A program made the translations under genes and the position numbers. From Phaseolus vulgaris (Eukaryota; Streptophyta; Magnoliopsida; Fabales; Fabaceae): 64,000 bases of DNA. The stretch spans positions 26,137,520-26,201,519 of the forward strand of contig NC_023758.2 in the NCBI RefSeq assembly GCF_000499845.2, read 5' to 3'. Under the pieces are notes generated by a model. It was not told where the DNA came from, made no database searches, and was given only the letters and a program-made list of their open reading frames with translations. This document shows, one piece after another, positions 30,410 through 40,596 of this stretch; the first letter of the stretch is position 1; every line of letters begins with the position of its first letter.

Positions 30410-31197
30410 TTAATGGTCGATCACTCCACCTTGGAAAATATGTTTATTCCTATGCTTCCAAATTTCATTAATTACTACAATCCAAACGCTACTCCAAACA
30501 ACGTTAACCTGGGCAAAAACATTTAACAAATTAAACTGCAAGAAGTGAGAAACTGAATCAACATGATCAACCGACGTAATCCCCATCCATGTAAAACACT
30601 GTTTCCACACAAGCCAAGCAATCCCGCATTCAAAAAATAGATGATTTGTCGACTTCACTTCCATCCTGCAAAAATTACAGAGGTTGCTATCAACCGAAAC
30701 CCTACGCCGTTCCAAGTTAACTTTTGTAGCGACCGAATTAATCAACACCCTCCAAGCAGAAAATTGGGCTGAAGGCAAAGCATAAGTCTTTCAGAGGGAG
30801 ACAACTAGACTATCTCCCTCGTAGGGGCCTCTTAATTTAACATAGGTAGACTTTACCGAAAACCCACTATCCTTACCTACCTTCCAAACCCGACTATCTT
30901 CAATACTCAAGACCGGGGCCTTTCCATGCACCTCTTGTAACAACTGGACTTCCTGACTATTTGCCCAATCAAACAGAGACCTCTCCTCCAGACTAACTTC
31001 CACTCCCAACTATCGTTAACCCACTCCCCGCAAGACTCTAAATTACATTCTTTATTACCACATGAAGAATACAGTATTGGGAATTTACTTTTCAAATCTT
31101 CGTTGCCCACCCAAACATCTTTCCAGAACAAGACATCGTTCCCATTTCCCACCCTCCACTCACAACAGTTCTCAAAGGTTCTACCCCATTCCTCCAT
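30410..31197 (-). pseudogene. LINE ORF2 C-terminal half (post-RT and zf-RVT)
   Basis: Three overlapping frames (31197-30907, 31009-30791 and 30778-30410) give EEWGRTFENC..WRVGNGNDVLFWKDVWVG, then SLEERSLFDWANSQEVQLLQEVHG, then MPSAQFSAWRVL with the zinc cluster C-N-F-C-(x8)-N-H-L-F-F-E-C and WIVVINEIWKHRNKHIF. This is one ancestral ORF now broken by at least two frameshifts. Confidence 0.8.
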
Positions 31198-31201
31198 CCC
31201 C

Positions 31202-32290
31202 TGATAAGTGCCTAATTTCAGTAATATTTCATATTAAAATATAGGCACTTATGAGAATTTATTGCTAATTTACATATAAAATAATCCCTAATTTATGAAT
31301 TTATACCTTTTTATATTTTTTATGATATTTATTTGAATAAGAGTATTTTATTTCCAAATTTGGTGTTAATTGCAGATTTATAGGGAAGATTGAAGATTTG
31401 GATTAAAGATGAATGATTTGAGTTAAAAAGATAAAGATGGAAGGTCCCAGAATGGAAAAAGATGCAAAGAAAGATTGAGCATTTTTTATGTTTTATCATT
31501 TAGCCCATTAGCGCGACACAGGAAACAACCTAACTCTATAAAACTAGGATAAATAAAGGGCAGATGCTCAACCCTAATGTGCCAGATTGAGTGGAAAACA
31601 CCATAGAGTGAATTGTAACCCACTTGGGAGAATGAAAGGAAGTATGCGTGGCTAATTCTACCCTTTGGGATTGAGAGTAATCTGCTCAAACTCTTATGTA
31701 TTGAGGTGATATCTTATATATTAATATTCAGTTCTTGATTGATTATTGGTATTGTTGTTTTACTTTAATTTTTCGTGACAAATTGAGAATCTTAAATCTG
31801 TCTGGGAGGTATTTTTAGTGTTTGGACCTAAACAACAATACTTAACATATTTGAGTGTTGGGAATAGACTTGAAATGTTAATTGCTATTAACATCTGAGT
31901 TTCGTTCTAAGTTGTTCTTATAATTATGCGAGGGATCAATAGTTAGGGAACATTCTTAAGGATTTTATATGCGAAGAATCGATATAAATGACTTTTATAC
32001 GGCATCAATTTCAATTAAAGAACTTAATATTGACATGCTAATCAAAATACATGAGAGTGAGAGAGATGAAACCTAATCCCTATTTTTCCAATTGAAACAA
32101 CTAATTCTTTGTCTGTTTTCTTATTGATCATTGCCAACACAACCACTTTCAATACACTTTTAATTGTTTTGTTCTATATTTAGCGATTATTGTACTTGAT
32201 AATTCATTATTCCTTGTGGGATCGATATCCGTCCTTAGGGACAATTATTACTTCTGACAAACGTGGTGCACTTGCCGTAAAAAGTCATCA
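31202..32290. mobile_element. Solo LTR (1089 bp) inserted in the LINE
   Basis: Starts TGATAAGTGCC and ends AAAAGTCATCA (TGAT...ATCA inverted ends). It is flanked by CCCC on the left and CCCCC on the right, a 4-5-bp target duplication. The LINE reading frame is continuous (VWG|MEEWG) if the LTR and one duplicate are ignored. An 11-bp inverted repeat ATAAGTGCCTA/TAGGCACTTAT sits at its left end. TATAAA (31538) and AATAAAGGG (31552) motifs fit plus-strand transcription. The 3' end (CTTGTGGGATCGATATCC, GGTGCACTTGCCG) is reminiscent of Ty3/Athila-type LTRs, but the family assignment is tentative. No internal domain, so it is a product of LTR-LTR recombination. Confidence 0.8.
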
Positions 32291-33414
32291 CCCCCAAACC
32301 CCCTTCAAATATCTCCACCAGTTGGAATCCTTAGCATTACTCCTTTATTCTTGCAAGATTCTCCAACCTCTGTATTTAGAGTCGAGAATTTTCTTCCACA
32401 AACCACCGTTTTCGGTCTCCAGATGCCAAATCCATTTTCCCAACAGAGCCACATTGAAAAGCCTCAAGTTCAAAATACCAAGGCCGCCAACTTCTCTAGG
32501 CTCGCAAGCCTTTTTCCACGAAACCTACGCTATTTTCCTTCCTTTTGAACCCCAACCCCACAAAAACCTTCTTTGAATTTTTTCAATCTCCTTTAGCACA
32601 ACAAAAGGCAACTTATACATAGATATATAGAAAAATGGGATAAAAGAAAGAACCGACTTAATGAGAAATCTACCTTTCCATCTTCCTAACCTACTCTTAA
32701 CTTTCTAGCACACCGTCCCAAAACAAGACTCTCTTGTGGCTCTCCCCCACAAGCAACCCCAAATATTTGAAAGCATTTTTCATCACTTCTCAATTAAGGA
32801 TTGCAGCAAACTGCTTAATCACAGTGTGGTCAACCCCCACCCTTTCAATTCTACTCTTCGAAAAATTGACCTTCAAACCAGAGGCTAATTCAAAACAGTG
32901 CAAAATGACTTTCAAATTGCAAACAGATTTAAACCCCTCTTCGAGTAAAACTATGAAGTAGGACTCTCATTTACAAGCACCGACATAGAGGAAGACTCCA
33001 AACAGGATTTAATCCATCTGATCCATTTTTCACAGAAGCCTAACCTTCCAAGCATGTAATATAAAAACTCCCAACTTACTTCCTCTAAAGCCTCATTGGC
33101 CACAAGGACACTATCCAGTAAGCCCCTTCCTTCTAGGAAAGCAAATTGCCTAGTATCAATCAACTTACTTATCACCTTCTTCAAAAGGTTTTGTATAAAC
33201 AAATTACGAGAGAGATAGGTCTGAAGTCGCTTAGCTGCTGTGGGTTGTCAATCTTGGGAGCCAAACAAATGAAAGACGCATTTGACCCCTTGGACCAACT
33301 GCCTCTATCTACAAACTCGTTCACAGCCTTCAGAACATCCTCTTTTAAAATCTCCCAACAGAAGTTTAAAAAGCCAAAGTTAAAACCTAAAGTCCCGACG
33401 ACGATATGTTCGTA
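32291..33414 (-). pseudogene. LINE ORF2 reverse transcriptase region, deleted and frameshifted
   Basis: The clearest frame is 33202-32951 (FIQNLLKKVISKLIDTRQFAFLEGRGLLDSVLVANEALEE, SWEFLYYMLGRLGFCEKWIRWI). The RT motif with the first catalytic Asp, normally between EE and SWEFL, is missing. The stretch with the FADD motif is also lost: sequence jumps from VNESPTS to residues typical of the later LKVNF region. Both catalytic Asp motifs are therefore gone. Downstream residues RLGRWKGRFL..IKSVL..IPFFYISMYKLP and KIQRRFLWGWGSKGRK are still readable in broken frames. Confidence 0.8.
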
Positions 33415-33546
33415 TTAGTATTAATTAGAATATTTTATGTCTAATTAATATACTTAATCAATGCTTTGCCGAAATAAAGTGCGACTTCGAAAGCAAAATA
33501 GACTCGGAGGAAAGCACCGGGTCAAACGACAACCCTATGGACATTG

Positions 33547-34740
33547 ACTAATTTGTCAATAATGTTAATTTTGACAGTCATTAACTTTTTAGTTTTTATT
33601 ATCTAAAATAAAATTTCATAAAAGTTTAAAGTTTTTTCTTACCTCACAAAAGAATAAAGATATCTTCATTTTTCTTACCATCTTATATAATTTTCTTATA
33701 TGGTATCATAGCAGTGCTTTGACAGCCTCTCCATTTTTATCCGTTAAATAAGAGATCATGTATGGCAAAAAAGCACCAGTAACGAGTCCGATGGAAACCT
33801 GGTACAAAGCTTCACTACCGAGCAAATTCATCAATTGGGAAAGGTAACTCATCATTTACTGCCCTTTTGAGACAATATTTTTTGACATGAAATAATTTGA
33901 TAGAAATTCAGCGTGTTAAAGACGATCTATTACAACAATTTCACATTAAAGATCTTGGAGACTTAAAATATATTCTAGGGATTGAATTTTCCCATTCCAA
34001 AGCTGGTGTTTACATGTTAGAAAGAAAATATGCATTTGATATTTTGCAGGATACGAGACTCACAAGTGCTCGTCCAGACAAATTTCCAATGGAGCAATAC
34101 CTAAAACTCACACCAGACGATGGAGAGTTATAAAAGGATCCATTCAAATACAGACGACTTGTGGGACGACTGATATACCTCACGGTTACTCGGCCTAACA
34201 TAGTATTTTCGTTCGGATCCTAAATAAATATATACAGACTCCACGGAAACCTCATTGAGATGCCACAATTTGAGTCCTAAAGTACATCAAAGGATCACCG
34301 GGACAAGGATTGTTATTGCCATCCGAGAACAATCTGACATTGACAGCTTATTGCGACTCAGACTGGGGAGGTTGTCAGACAACTCGGAGATCAGTATCTA
34401 GGTATTGCATTTTTCTTGGTTCTTCTATTATCTCATGGAGATAGTTTGATTGAGATATATGTTGCAGGTCTTAAAAGTGTCATGTAACTTGCCAGCTCAA
34501 CTTTTCTGTGACAATCAAACATCATTACATATAGCAGCAAACACAATATTTCATGAACACACAAAACAAATTGAGATAGATTGACACATTGTACAAGAAA
34601 AATTACAAGTCGGGATAATCCGTCCTTCATATATACTGGCACAGTACCAGCTCGCAGATATTTTTACGAAAACACTAGACAAGGAACATTTTTTGACACT
34701 ACGACACTAGTTAGGGGTTCATGATCTTCGCCTACCAACT
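33547..34740 (+). pseudogene. Ty1/copia pol 3' end: RT C-terminus and RNase H relic
   Basis: After LTR/leader-like sequence (primer-like TGGTATCATAGCAG near 33700) comes a stop-interrupted copia polyprotein. 33897-34131 encodes VKDDLLQQFHIKDLGDLKYILGIEFSHSK..YMLERKYAFDIL. It continues past a TAA into KDPFKYRRLVGRLIYLTVTRPN, then CDSDWGGC (RNase H, first Asp), [14 protein letters not shown] and ADIFTKTL. These are classic copia RT/RNase H landmarks in the right order. Most of gag, protease, integrase and the RT active site are deleted. This is the only pol-bearing remnant of the family that made the tandem array. Confidence 0.85.
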
Positions 34741-34750
34741 TGACGGGAAG

Positions 34751-35008
34751 TATTAAGGCAATAATAATTATCAAATAATTATGCGCAATTATTGTATACA
34801 ATTATTGTACGTGTACGATATTGTACGCAATTATATGCAATTAATGTAATAATGTTAGAATCTCATGATTAGTGGATCCCTACCTAATTAGCTTGTAATT
34901 TTGAAGAGAGAAAGTCAACAATAAGTACTTGTATATATTTGTTGTACATGGAGTACACAACGGAATAAATATATTTTCATTTCTCTTACCATCTTATATG
35001 ATTTTCGT
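34751..35008 (+). repeat. 3' LTR of the array's copia family (~258 bp)
   Basis: Follows a polypurine-like TTGACGGGAAG directly after the RNase H region and starts TATTAAGGCAATAATAATTATC. It contains CCTAATTAGCTTGTAATTTTGAAGAGAG and ends near CTTATATGATTTTCGTAT. Homologous segments sit inside every unit of the array, which defines the LTR portion of those units. The right end is set by comparison with the primer site in unit 6 and is approximate. Confidence 0.7.
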
Positions 35009-36667
35009 ATAAATAATTTTTAAATAAAATTTAAAACATTTTATAACTATTATATATGCATATATTAATTTTTATTTTTATTTTGACGAAAATTTACATA
35101 TGTTATTGTTATATAATTATAATATTATAACTATTATTAAAATAATTTATACTTATATATAATTTTTATATTTTTAGGATAAATTTTAATAGCATTTTTA
35201 AATTAATTTTATTACAATAACTATTTTTTTATATTTTTTATACTAGTCTTCTTACACCCTTCTTCATACGAGGAGAAACTTATAATAAAATATGTCAAAT
35301 TTTCACTAACATATAAAATTGGTCAGATTTTCATAAGTACACAACCACTCACTTTTGTTACTAAACACAATAATATAATATAGGTAAAGTTTTGAAATAA
35401 ATAACATTTTATATTTCAATATTACGTTATATTTATTAATGATATTAATATAAGTAAATGACAATTATTTTTAAATAATAGTTATAATTTAATATGACAT
35501 GATAATTTTTATACATTTTGAACTATTTATTATATTAGTAAAAAATAAATTATTATAATTTTATGATAAATTTATAAATTTTAACAAATTAAATTATTAT
35601 ATGATATTTTAACTATTTTATTATTAAAAATTATAATAATAATAATAAAATAATTATAATCATAATAATAATAAAATAATTATAATCATAATAATAAAAT
35701 ATTTTTAATTAAAATAATGAAATAATTATAGTTACAATTTATAGTGATATATTTGTATTTAACAATCAATTTGATTTCGATCATAAATAAGTTTAAATTT
35801 GCGACAAAAATTAAATCACTCACTATTTTACATTAATTTAGTGACTAAAACAAAATCGATCATTATTTTGTTCACAATTTGTTACCAATTTATTTTGGTC
35901 ACTAAAATCGATCACCAAATATTTTTTATTTATTTATAGTGAATAAAGAAATTGAATATGTTCATTTTTCTTCTGTTTTCTTTTTGGTTTGAAACTTAAT
36001 GTAAAATTGTATTTTCAGTAATTTTAAAGTAGGCATGTAAACCAAGCAGATAAAACCAAAATAAAAAGATATAGGGTATGTTATGTTAAAGTTTGGAATA
36101 TACTTTTATGAATTTTAATATGATAAATGAAGAATAATTTGAAAATTTTACATAAATGGTGTAGTTTTATACTAATTTTTTGAAAATAAATAATTCTAAA
36201 AAATATTACAAATTTGTGACTGTCGTATTCTCTCTATATACGAATTCCATTTTAATTAAACATATATATTGAAGTCGGTACTCTATAGAAGTCGTGCTTA
36301 ACTTTTTTTATATTGAAGTCATTATACTATATTTTTAGCATAAAATGATGGACCAACACAAAAAATTGGTTGAGATGAAAATGTTGAATAGTTGAAAGTT
36401 GGTTGATGAAATGATTATTCAAATGATAGTTGTGGGAATGATCCATATATTCAAACAATTGAGTTGGTTGAACACTTGACACAAACAAAAAGATTGTTGT
36501 TGAAATGGTTGAGCATTAGAAAAAAAACGATATTAAATGTACTCCACTACCAGAGGTATCAGTCATGATTAGACTTCTAATCAATGTTAAAATGTACGCT
36601 CGAGCATGTTGAACTATAATATCATCGGTTGCATGAATAGGCAATTTCTAAAAGGAGTTATTAAGGC
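35009..36667. other. AT-rich intergenic DNA with ATA/ATAATC microsatellite
   Basis: No coding signal. An imperfect (ATAATA)n tract lies at about 35625-35700. The 35760-35930 segment has repeated 'GTGACTAAAA/GATCACTA' phrases of the kind seen in legume MITE-like repeats, but termini could not be defined. Confidence 0.4.
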
Positions 36668-36672
36668 AAGAC

Positions 36673-36947
36673 TGATGGAAAAAATGCACGCGGAAACAAC
36701 ACACACAATCACGAATCAACTGCAGAAAAATAAACAACACATGATTTAACGTGGTTCGGTCGCCAACTGCAACCTACATCCTCACGGGCAACTATTAGGT
36801 TTTTCATTATGTCCTGTTGCACACAAAATTACAAGCACAATGATCTCTTTAAATAAAGATAATAAAGGGGACACAATGATTAAACCCACTCACTAAACAT
36901 GGTGCCTAGTCAGCCCAACCCAATTGGTCCTGGCTTCATACCCAACA
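36673..36947 (-). repeat. 3' LTR of the deleted copia element (275 bp)
   Basis: Shares both ends with the LTR at 38803-39074 but shows several substitutions and small indels (for example CCTGGCTTC versus CCTGACTTC, CATTATGTCC versus CATTCTGTCC), so the insertion is older than the Tat element. Confidence 0.9.
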
Positions 36948-37124
36948 ATCTCTCACTTGAAGCCACAGAACAATGTTCACTTGCGCTTCAACTGTGTACA
37001 ATGATTAAGCTCACTCAAAAAACATGGTATCTAGTCAGCCCAACCCAATTGGTCTTGACTTCATACCCAACAATCTCCCACTTGAAGTCACGGAACAATG
37101 TTCACCTGCGTTTCAACTGTGTAC
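36875..37124. repeat. ~125-bp tandem duplication across the LTR/polypurine junction
   Basis: The segment from CACAATGATTAAACCCACTCA through the LTR start, the polypurine tract and CTTCAACTGTGTACA is repeated once, at about 36875-36999 and 37000-37124. A second, partial LTR start plus polypurine tract (AAGTGGGAGAT on the minus strand) now lies inside the element. Confidence 0.8.
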
Positions 37125-37529
37125 ATGTACTTCTGTAATCTGTCGACGGAACTCAATGTTCCACCTCTATTTGCCACCAACCTTCTTAATCATTTTGAAG
37201 ACTTCGTTAAAACTCCCCTGAGTTTCCACTGCCGGATCCTGGAATAACCTGAGAACAAACATACTCCATACTCAACAAGAAATTTTCTGGAGATGTTTCA
37301 ACAACTGGAATACTGGTTCTCTTAACCCACTGTCATCTAGGAACCTCTGCTGAAGCACGACCCGTGCTCCCACTGCCTTAAGTAACTCTGACTAGTCTAC
37401 CTGAACCTTTCCATGCTCGTTCATCCTGAATCTGACATGTGTTTATGGGTTTCTCTCTTGTAAAGACAACCCTCTTCTGCCCACGAGATTCTGTGAACCA
37501 GACTTTGTTTATCTTCTGAACTGGGATGG

Positions 37530-38390
37530 TCACTCCCTCAGACGCGGTAATCTAACTATATACAACGAACCTCTCTTTCTTCCGCGGGCCATGACAAGAT
37601 TTCCCTTGACGACCTTCCACTGCTGATTTCCGAACTTCACTTCATGTCCTTGTTCGTCCAACTGCCTAACAAAAATCAAACTTTTTCTCAAGCTTGGAAC
37701 AACTCTGACATCCTTCAAAGTCCAGAAACCAACTGGTGTCTTCAACACTATGTCACCCATGCCCGTAATATCAAGAGTTTTGTTGTCCGCTAGTCTTACC
37801 TTTCCAAAGTCTCCAATATCCATGACCCAAGAATCCACACTGCTATTCGCGCAACAGACTAAAAGATCCTTGTTCGCGGAGTCTTCTGCAATGTTGACTT
37901 GTTTATCATTTGGGCATTGATTCCTGAAATGCCCCACCTCCTTGCAGTTTCAACATGTTACACTTGAGCAATCCCGAGTCTTTGACTGACTCCTTCTTTT
38001 GTTCTTGCTCCCACTATCTCTGATATTTTTCTTACCTCTGATGACATATAGCGATTCACTAGATAATTCCCCAAAACTCATTCTTCGGACATCCTTGCCA
38101 AGAATGAGATCACAAATCTTCTCAAAAGTGAATTCATCGGATCCCGCTGAACTGGTAACTGCTGTAACCATTCCGGACCAACTGTCAGGCAAAGACAATA
38201 GCAGTAGTAAAGCTTGAACTTCATCATTGAACTTAATGCCCACTGATGTAAGTCTGGCTAAGATCATATTGATGTGCTCAGTAACTGAACTCGCAAATCC
38301 TCAATTTGCATTTTCCACCAACTGAAATTTGTACCATCGAATTTTCAATTTGGAACTTCCCTTCTTCTGCCATCTCAAATGACTAGACGA
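37530..38390 (-). pseudogene. Copia gag and protease start
   Basis: The start MAEEGKFQIE is visible on the minus strand at about 38375, then an internal deletion and a frame break. The capsid-type frame follows (38267-37950: ARLTSVGIKFNDEVQALLLLLSLPDSWSGMV, the UBN2/gag signature). Then come the zinc-knuckle remnant GHFRNQCPN and the pre-protease region with SWVMDIG (37937-37530), where the usual protease Asp-Ser-Gly is degraded. LRKSLIFVRQLDEQGHEVKF is the typical continuation. At least two frame breaks and a large deletion after LPRLRE. Confidence 0.85.
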
Positions 38391-38559
38391 GATACTCGGT
38401 ACAACTAATTTTAGATCTTGGCAATCTTTTTTTCTAAATCAAGAACACAAAAATTGCACCACCCAAAATCACTCACCAACAGACCTGGTCGCAGTCCCCA
38501 CTGCACTGGTGTTTCGCACCACCACCGTTGCTGGTCACCGCTGTTGTGAAGCAGATCTA

Positions 38560-38730
38560 GGAGCCTCCTCCTTGCACCGCTGTGAAACCCTAAGCCTTGG
38601 GACGCTGCTGCAGCCCCTGCAAAACCCTAGCTTTGGGATGCTGCTGCCGCCTTTGCGAAACCCTAACTTTGGGACACTGTTGCCGCCTCTGCGAAACCCT
38701 AACTTTGGGACGCTACTGCAGCCGCAATTT
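38560..38730. repeat. ~36-bp tandem repeat in the copia leader
   Basis: Units of the form AAACCCTAACTTTGGGACGCTGC(T)GC.GCC are repeated about four times between the primer binding site and gag. They keep a plus-strand frame open (PLRNPNFGTLL repeats) which is not a gene. Confidence 0.75.
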
Positions 38731-38802
38731 TCACGTCTCGTCGATTAATTTCTGCTGATCGGATTTCTAGTGTGTAGACGAACCAAAACTCTTGATACCA
38801 CT

Positions 38803-39074
38803 TGATGGGAAAAACGCATGCGGAAGCAACACACAATCACGAATCAACTGCAGAAAAATAAACAACACATGATTAAACATGATTCGGTCGCCAACTACAA
38901 CCTACATCCACACGGGCAACTATTAGGTTTTCATTCTGTCCTGTTGCACACAAAATTACAAGCACAATGATCTCTTTAAATAGAGATAATAAAGGGCACA
39001 CAATAATTAAACCCACTCACTAAACATGGTGCCTAGTCAGCCCAACGCAATTGGTCCTGACTTCATACCCAACA
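38803..39074 (-). repeat. 5' LTR of the deleted copia element (272 bp)
   Basis: Right-hand LTR, adjoining the primer binding site at its left end and the AAGAC duplication at its right end. Confidence 0.9.
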
Positions 39075-39409
39075 AAGACAACTTAATTAGATTTTCTTTT
39101 ACCGTTGTTGTAGGTGGTACAAATTCCAACAACTGTTCGCACAAAGACACCAAATCACCACTACTTACCCTAATCACAATCTTCATAAAAATAGGAAGAC
39201 CCAATTGAAATTCCACATCTTCGAGTGCAATTGTTGTTTCTTCGAGAAGAAAGTGAAAGGTATGAAGTTTCTATTCTCCACCTTTCCACTTGTGTTGTGA
39301 TTAAAAGGGGTTGATGTCGATGTCCTTGTCCTCATGTTTTGTTCCTTTTGTCATTTAGAACTGATGACATTCCTTGATCCAGTGTACAATCTCCACACCA
39401 TTAAAAAGA

Positions 39410-39612
39410 CTCCTGAAGTTGAATTTTATCCAATTTGAAATGAAGATTATTGGTCTACTTATACCGAACCAAATTTCATATCTGACACTCACATGTGACG
39501 CAAATAGTTAGGAAGACCAACCATTACTCGTTTCCATAATAAAATTGATCAACCAATTCAGAACAAGACAAATAAATGTTCTTATTATCGCAATGAAAGA
39601 CACAATAAGAAA
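39410..39612 (+). pseudogene. Possible MULE (Mutator-like) transposase C-terminal relic
   Basis: One frame reads EDYWSTYTEPNF, then after a stop GRPTITRFHNKID..., then CSYYRNERHNKKNYLN. The last piece resembles the CCHC zinc knuckle (C-x2-C-x4-H-x4-C) that follows a GRPKKxR motif at the end of plant MuDR-type transposases, with two of the Cys replaced by Tyr. A copia gag knuckle is the alternative. No terminal inverted repeats were found. Confidence 0.35.
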
Positions 39613-40430
39613 AATTATCTAAACAATAGAATAATCCTTTGTAATCTTTATTTCATCAAATATTTTAATATCATTTTTTAATGGTTTATATTCAATATTT
39701 TATTTATTTTTATTTTATGATTTTACTTTAACATAAATACATGTACTATTAATTTTTATATATTATATAATTTATACTTCCATTTTAGATAATTTAAAAA
39801 TTTATCTATACAAATATTCAATTCATCAAATATTTTTAATTTTTCAAAACACTTTATAAAATAATAAAATACTTTTAATTTATCATTTTTAACTCAATTC
39901 TCGTAAAATTAGTATAAAATCATATCATTTATGTAAATTATCCAAATAATTGCTTTCGTAATAAAAATACTTTTAAACTCTTCCACCTTTAATCTAAACA
40001 TGTAGTTAAAATGTGTCTTCTTCACTTAGAAAAATTAGTTAATTGCCTTACAATAAAACTCACATTGTACATATTGGTGTGTTTAGCCACACAACAATCA
40101 ATGGCAAACTAAAGATCAAAGATAAACAATATTTGTTGGAATGCATCTTAAGGAAACAACCGAGAATGACAAAATACAGAACCATATATATAGATGTAAA
40201 CTGCACCAGATCTTAGTTTATGTTTAGTCAATCTCACTGCATCAACCACTTAATTATGACTTTATGCTGGTTTCGTAATTCCTAATATGCTGAAACTTTT
40301 CTTTGTTCCCACTTCCTCTCTAGTCAAGTTTTGGACTGAGTTTTTATTCAAGGCAATAAATGAAACATTGACAAAACTTCACCTAATGGGACTAACACAT
40401 TAAACTTCGTGTCAGATTATTGGGTTTATT
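39613..40430. other. Intergenic region upstream of the receptor kinase
   Basis: AT-rich with no coding signal. A TATA-like CATATAAATG at about 40438-40447 lies about 150 bp upstream of the kinase ATG and may be its TATA box. Confidence 0.4.
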
Positions 40431-40596
40431 TCCCTTTCATATAAATGATCAGCAATTGGCAGTTGGTTATAAACTTGACATTTTCTTCAGAATGAGTTGA
40501 CAACTTGACTCTATCTTTATTGTAATAGCAGAAGGAACAACGTGTGTTTCTTCTGTGATCACATTTCAGTCTAGCAGCCTTCGATTCCTCATCAAA

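Larger units (their letters stand above)
30111..33414 (-). mobile_element. 5'-truncated L1-type LINE, interrupted by a solo LTR
   Basis: Bounded by a perfect 14-bp target duplication TATGTTCGTATTAG (30097-30110 and 33415-33428). The left end is a T-run (poly(A) tail on the minus strand) and an AATAAAT-rich 3' end like that of the LINE at 11.2 kb. Reading right to left, the minus strand encodes an RT fragment, the post-RT region (RLGRWKGRFL, RFLWGWG), WRYLKGVWG, then the part beyond the solo LTR (EEWGRTFENCCEWRVGNG) and the C-terminal zinc cluster. The empty site is preserved in unit 5 near 28908-28925. Frameshifts, stops and internal deletions make it inactive. Confidence 0.9.
29430..33546 (+). 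repeat. Copia-derived tandem array, unit 6 interrupted by a LINE
   Basis: Array sequence 29430-30110 resumes at 33429 after the LINE and its duplicated target. It contains the best primer binding site of the array, TGGTATCAAAGC (29709-29720), directly after an LTR-like end CTTATATAATATTCA. This confirms that the array units derive from a copia LTR plus leader. Confidence 0.8.
36673..39074 (-). mobile_element. Deleted Ty1/copia element (gag-protease only), 2.4 kb
   Basis: Target duplication AAGAC (36668-36672 and 39075-39079). LTRs at 36673-36947 and 38803-39074 read TGTTGGGTATGAAG...CCATCA on the minus strand. The primer binding site next to the right LTR is TGGTATCAAGAG (initiator tRNA-Met type). 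The polypurine tract before the left LTR is AAGTGAGAGAT. Only gag and the protease start are present; integrase, RT and RNase H are missing. It could only move in trans. Confidence 0.92.

Noticed and set aside
31486..31689. 67-residue minus-strand frame
   Set aside because: Lies wholly inside the solo LTR, antisense to its TATA/poly(A) signals; no coding signature.
38509..38748. Plus-strand frame with PLRNPNFGTLL repeats
   Set aside because: Produced by the 36-bp tandem repeat in the leader of the minus-strand copia element.
40555..40596. Upstream extension of the receptor kinase frame
   Set aside because: The codon at 40555 is GTG, not ATG; the first ATG is at 40597 and is followed by a good signal peptide.
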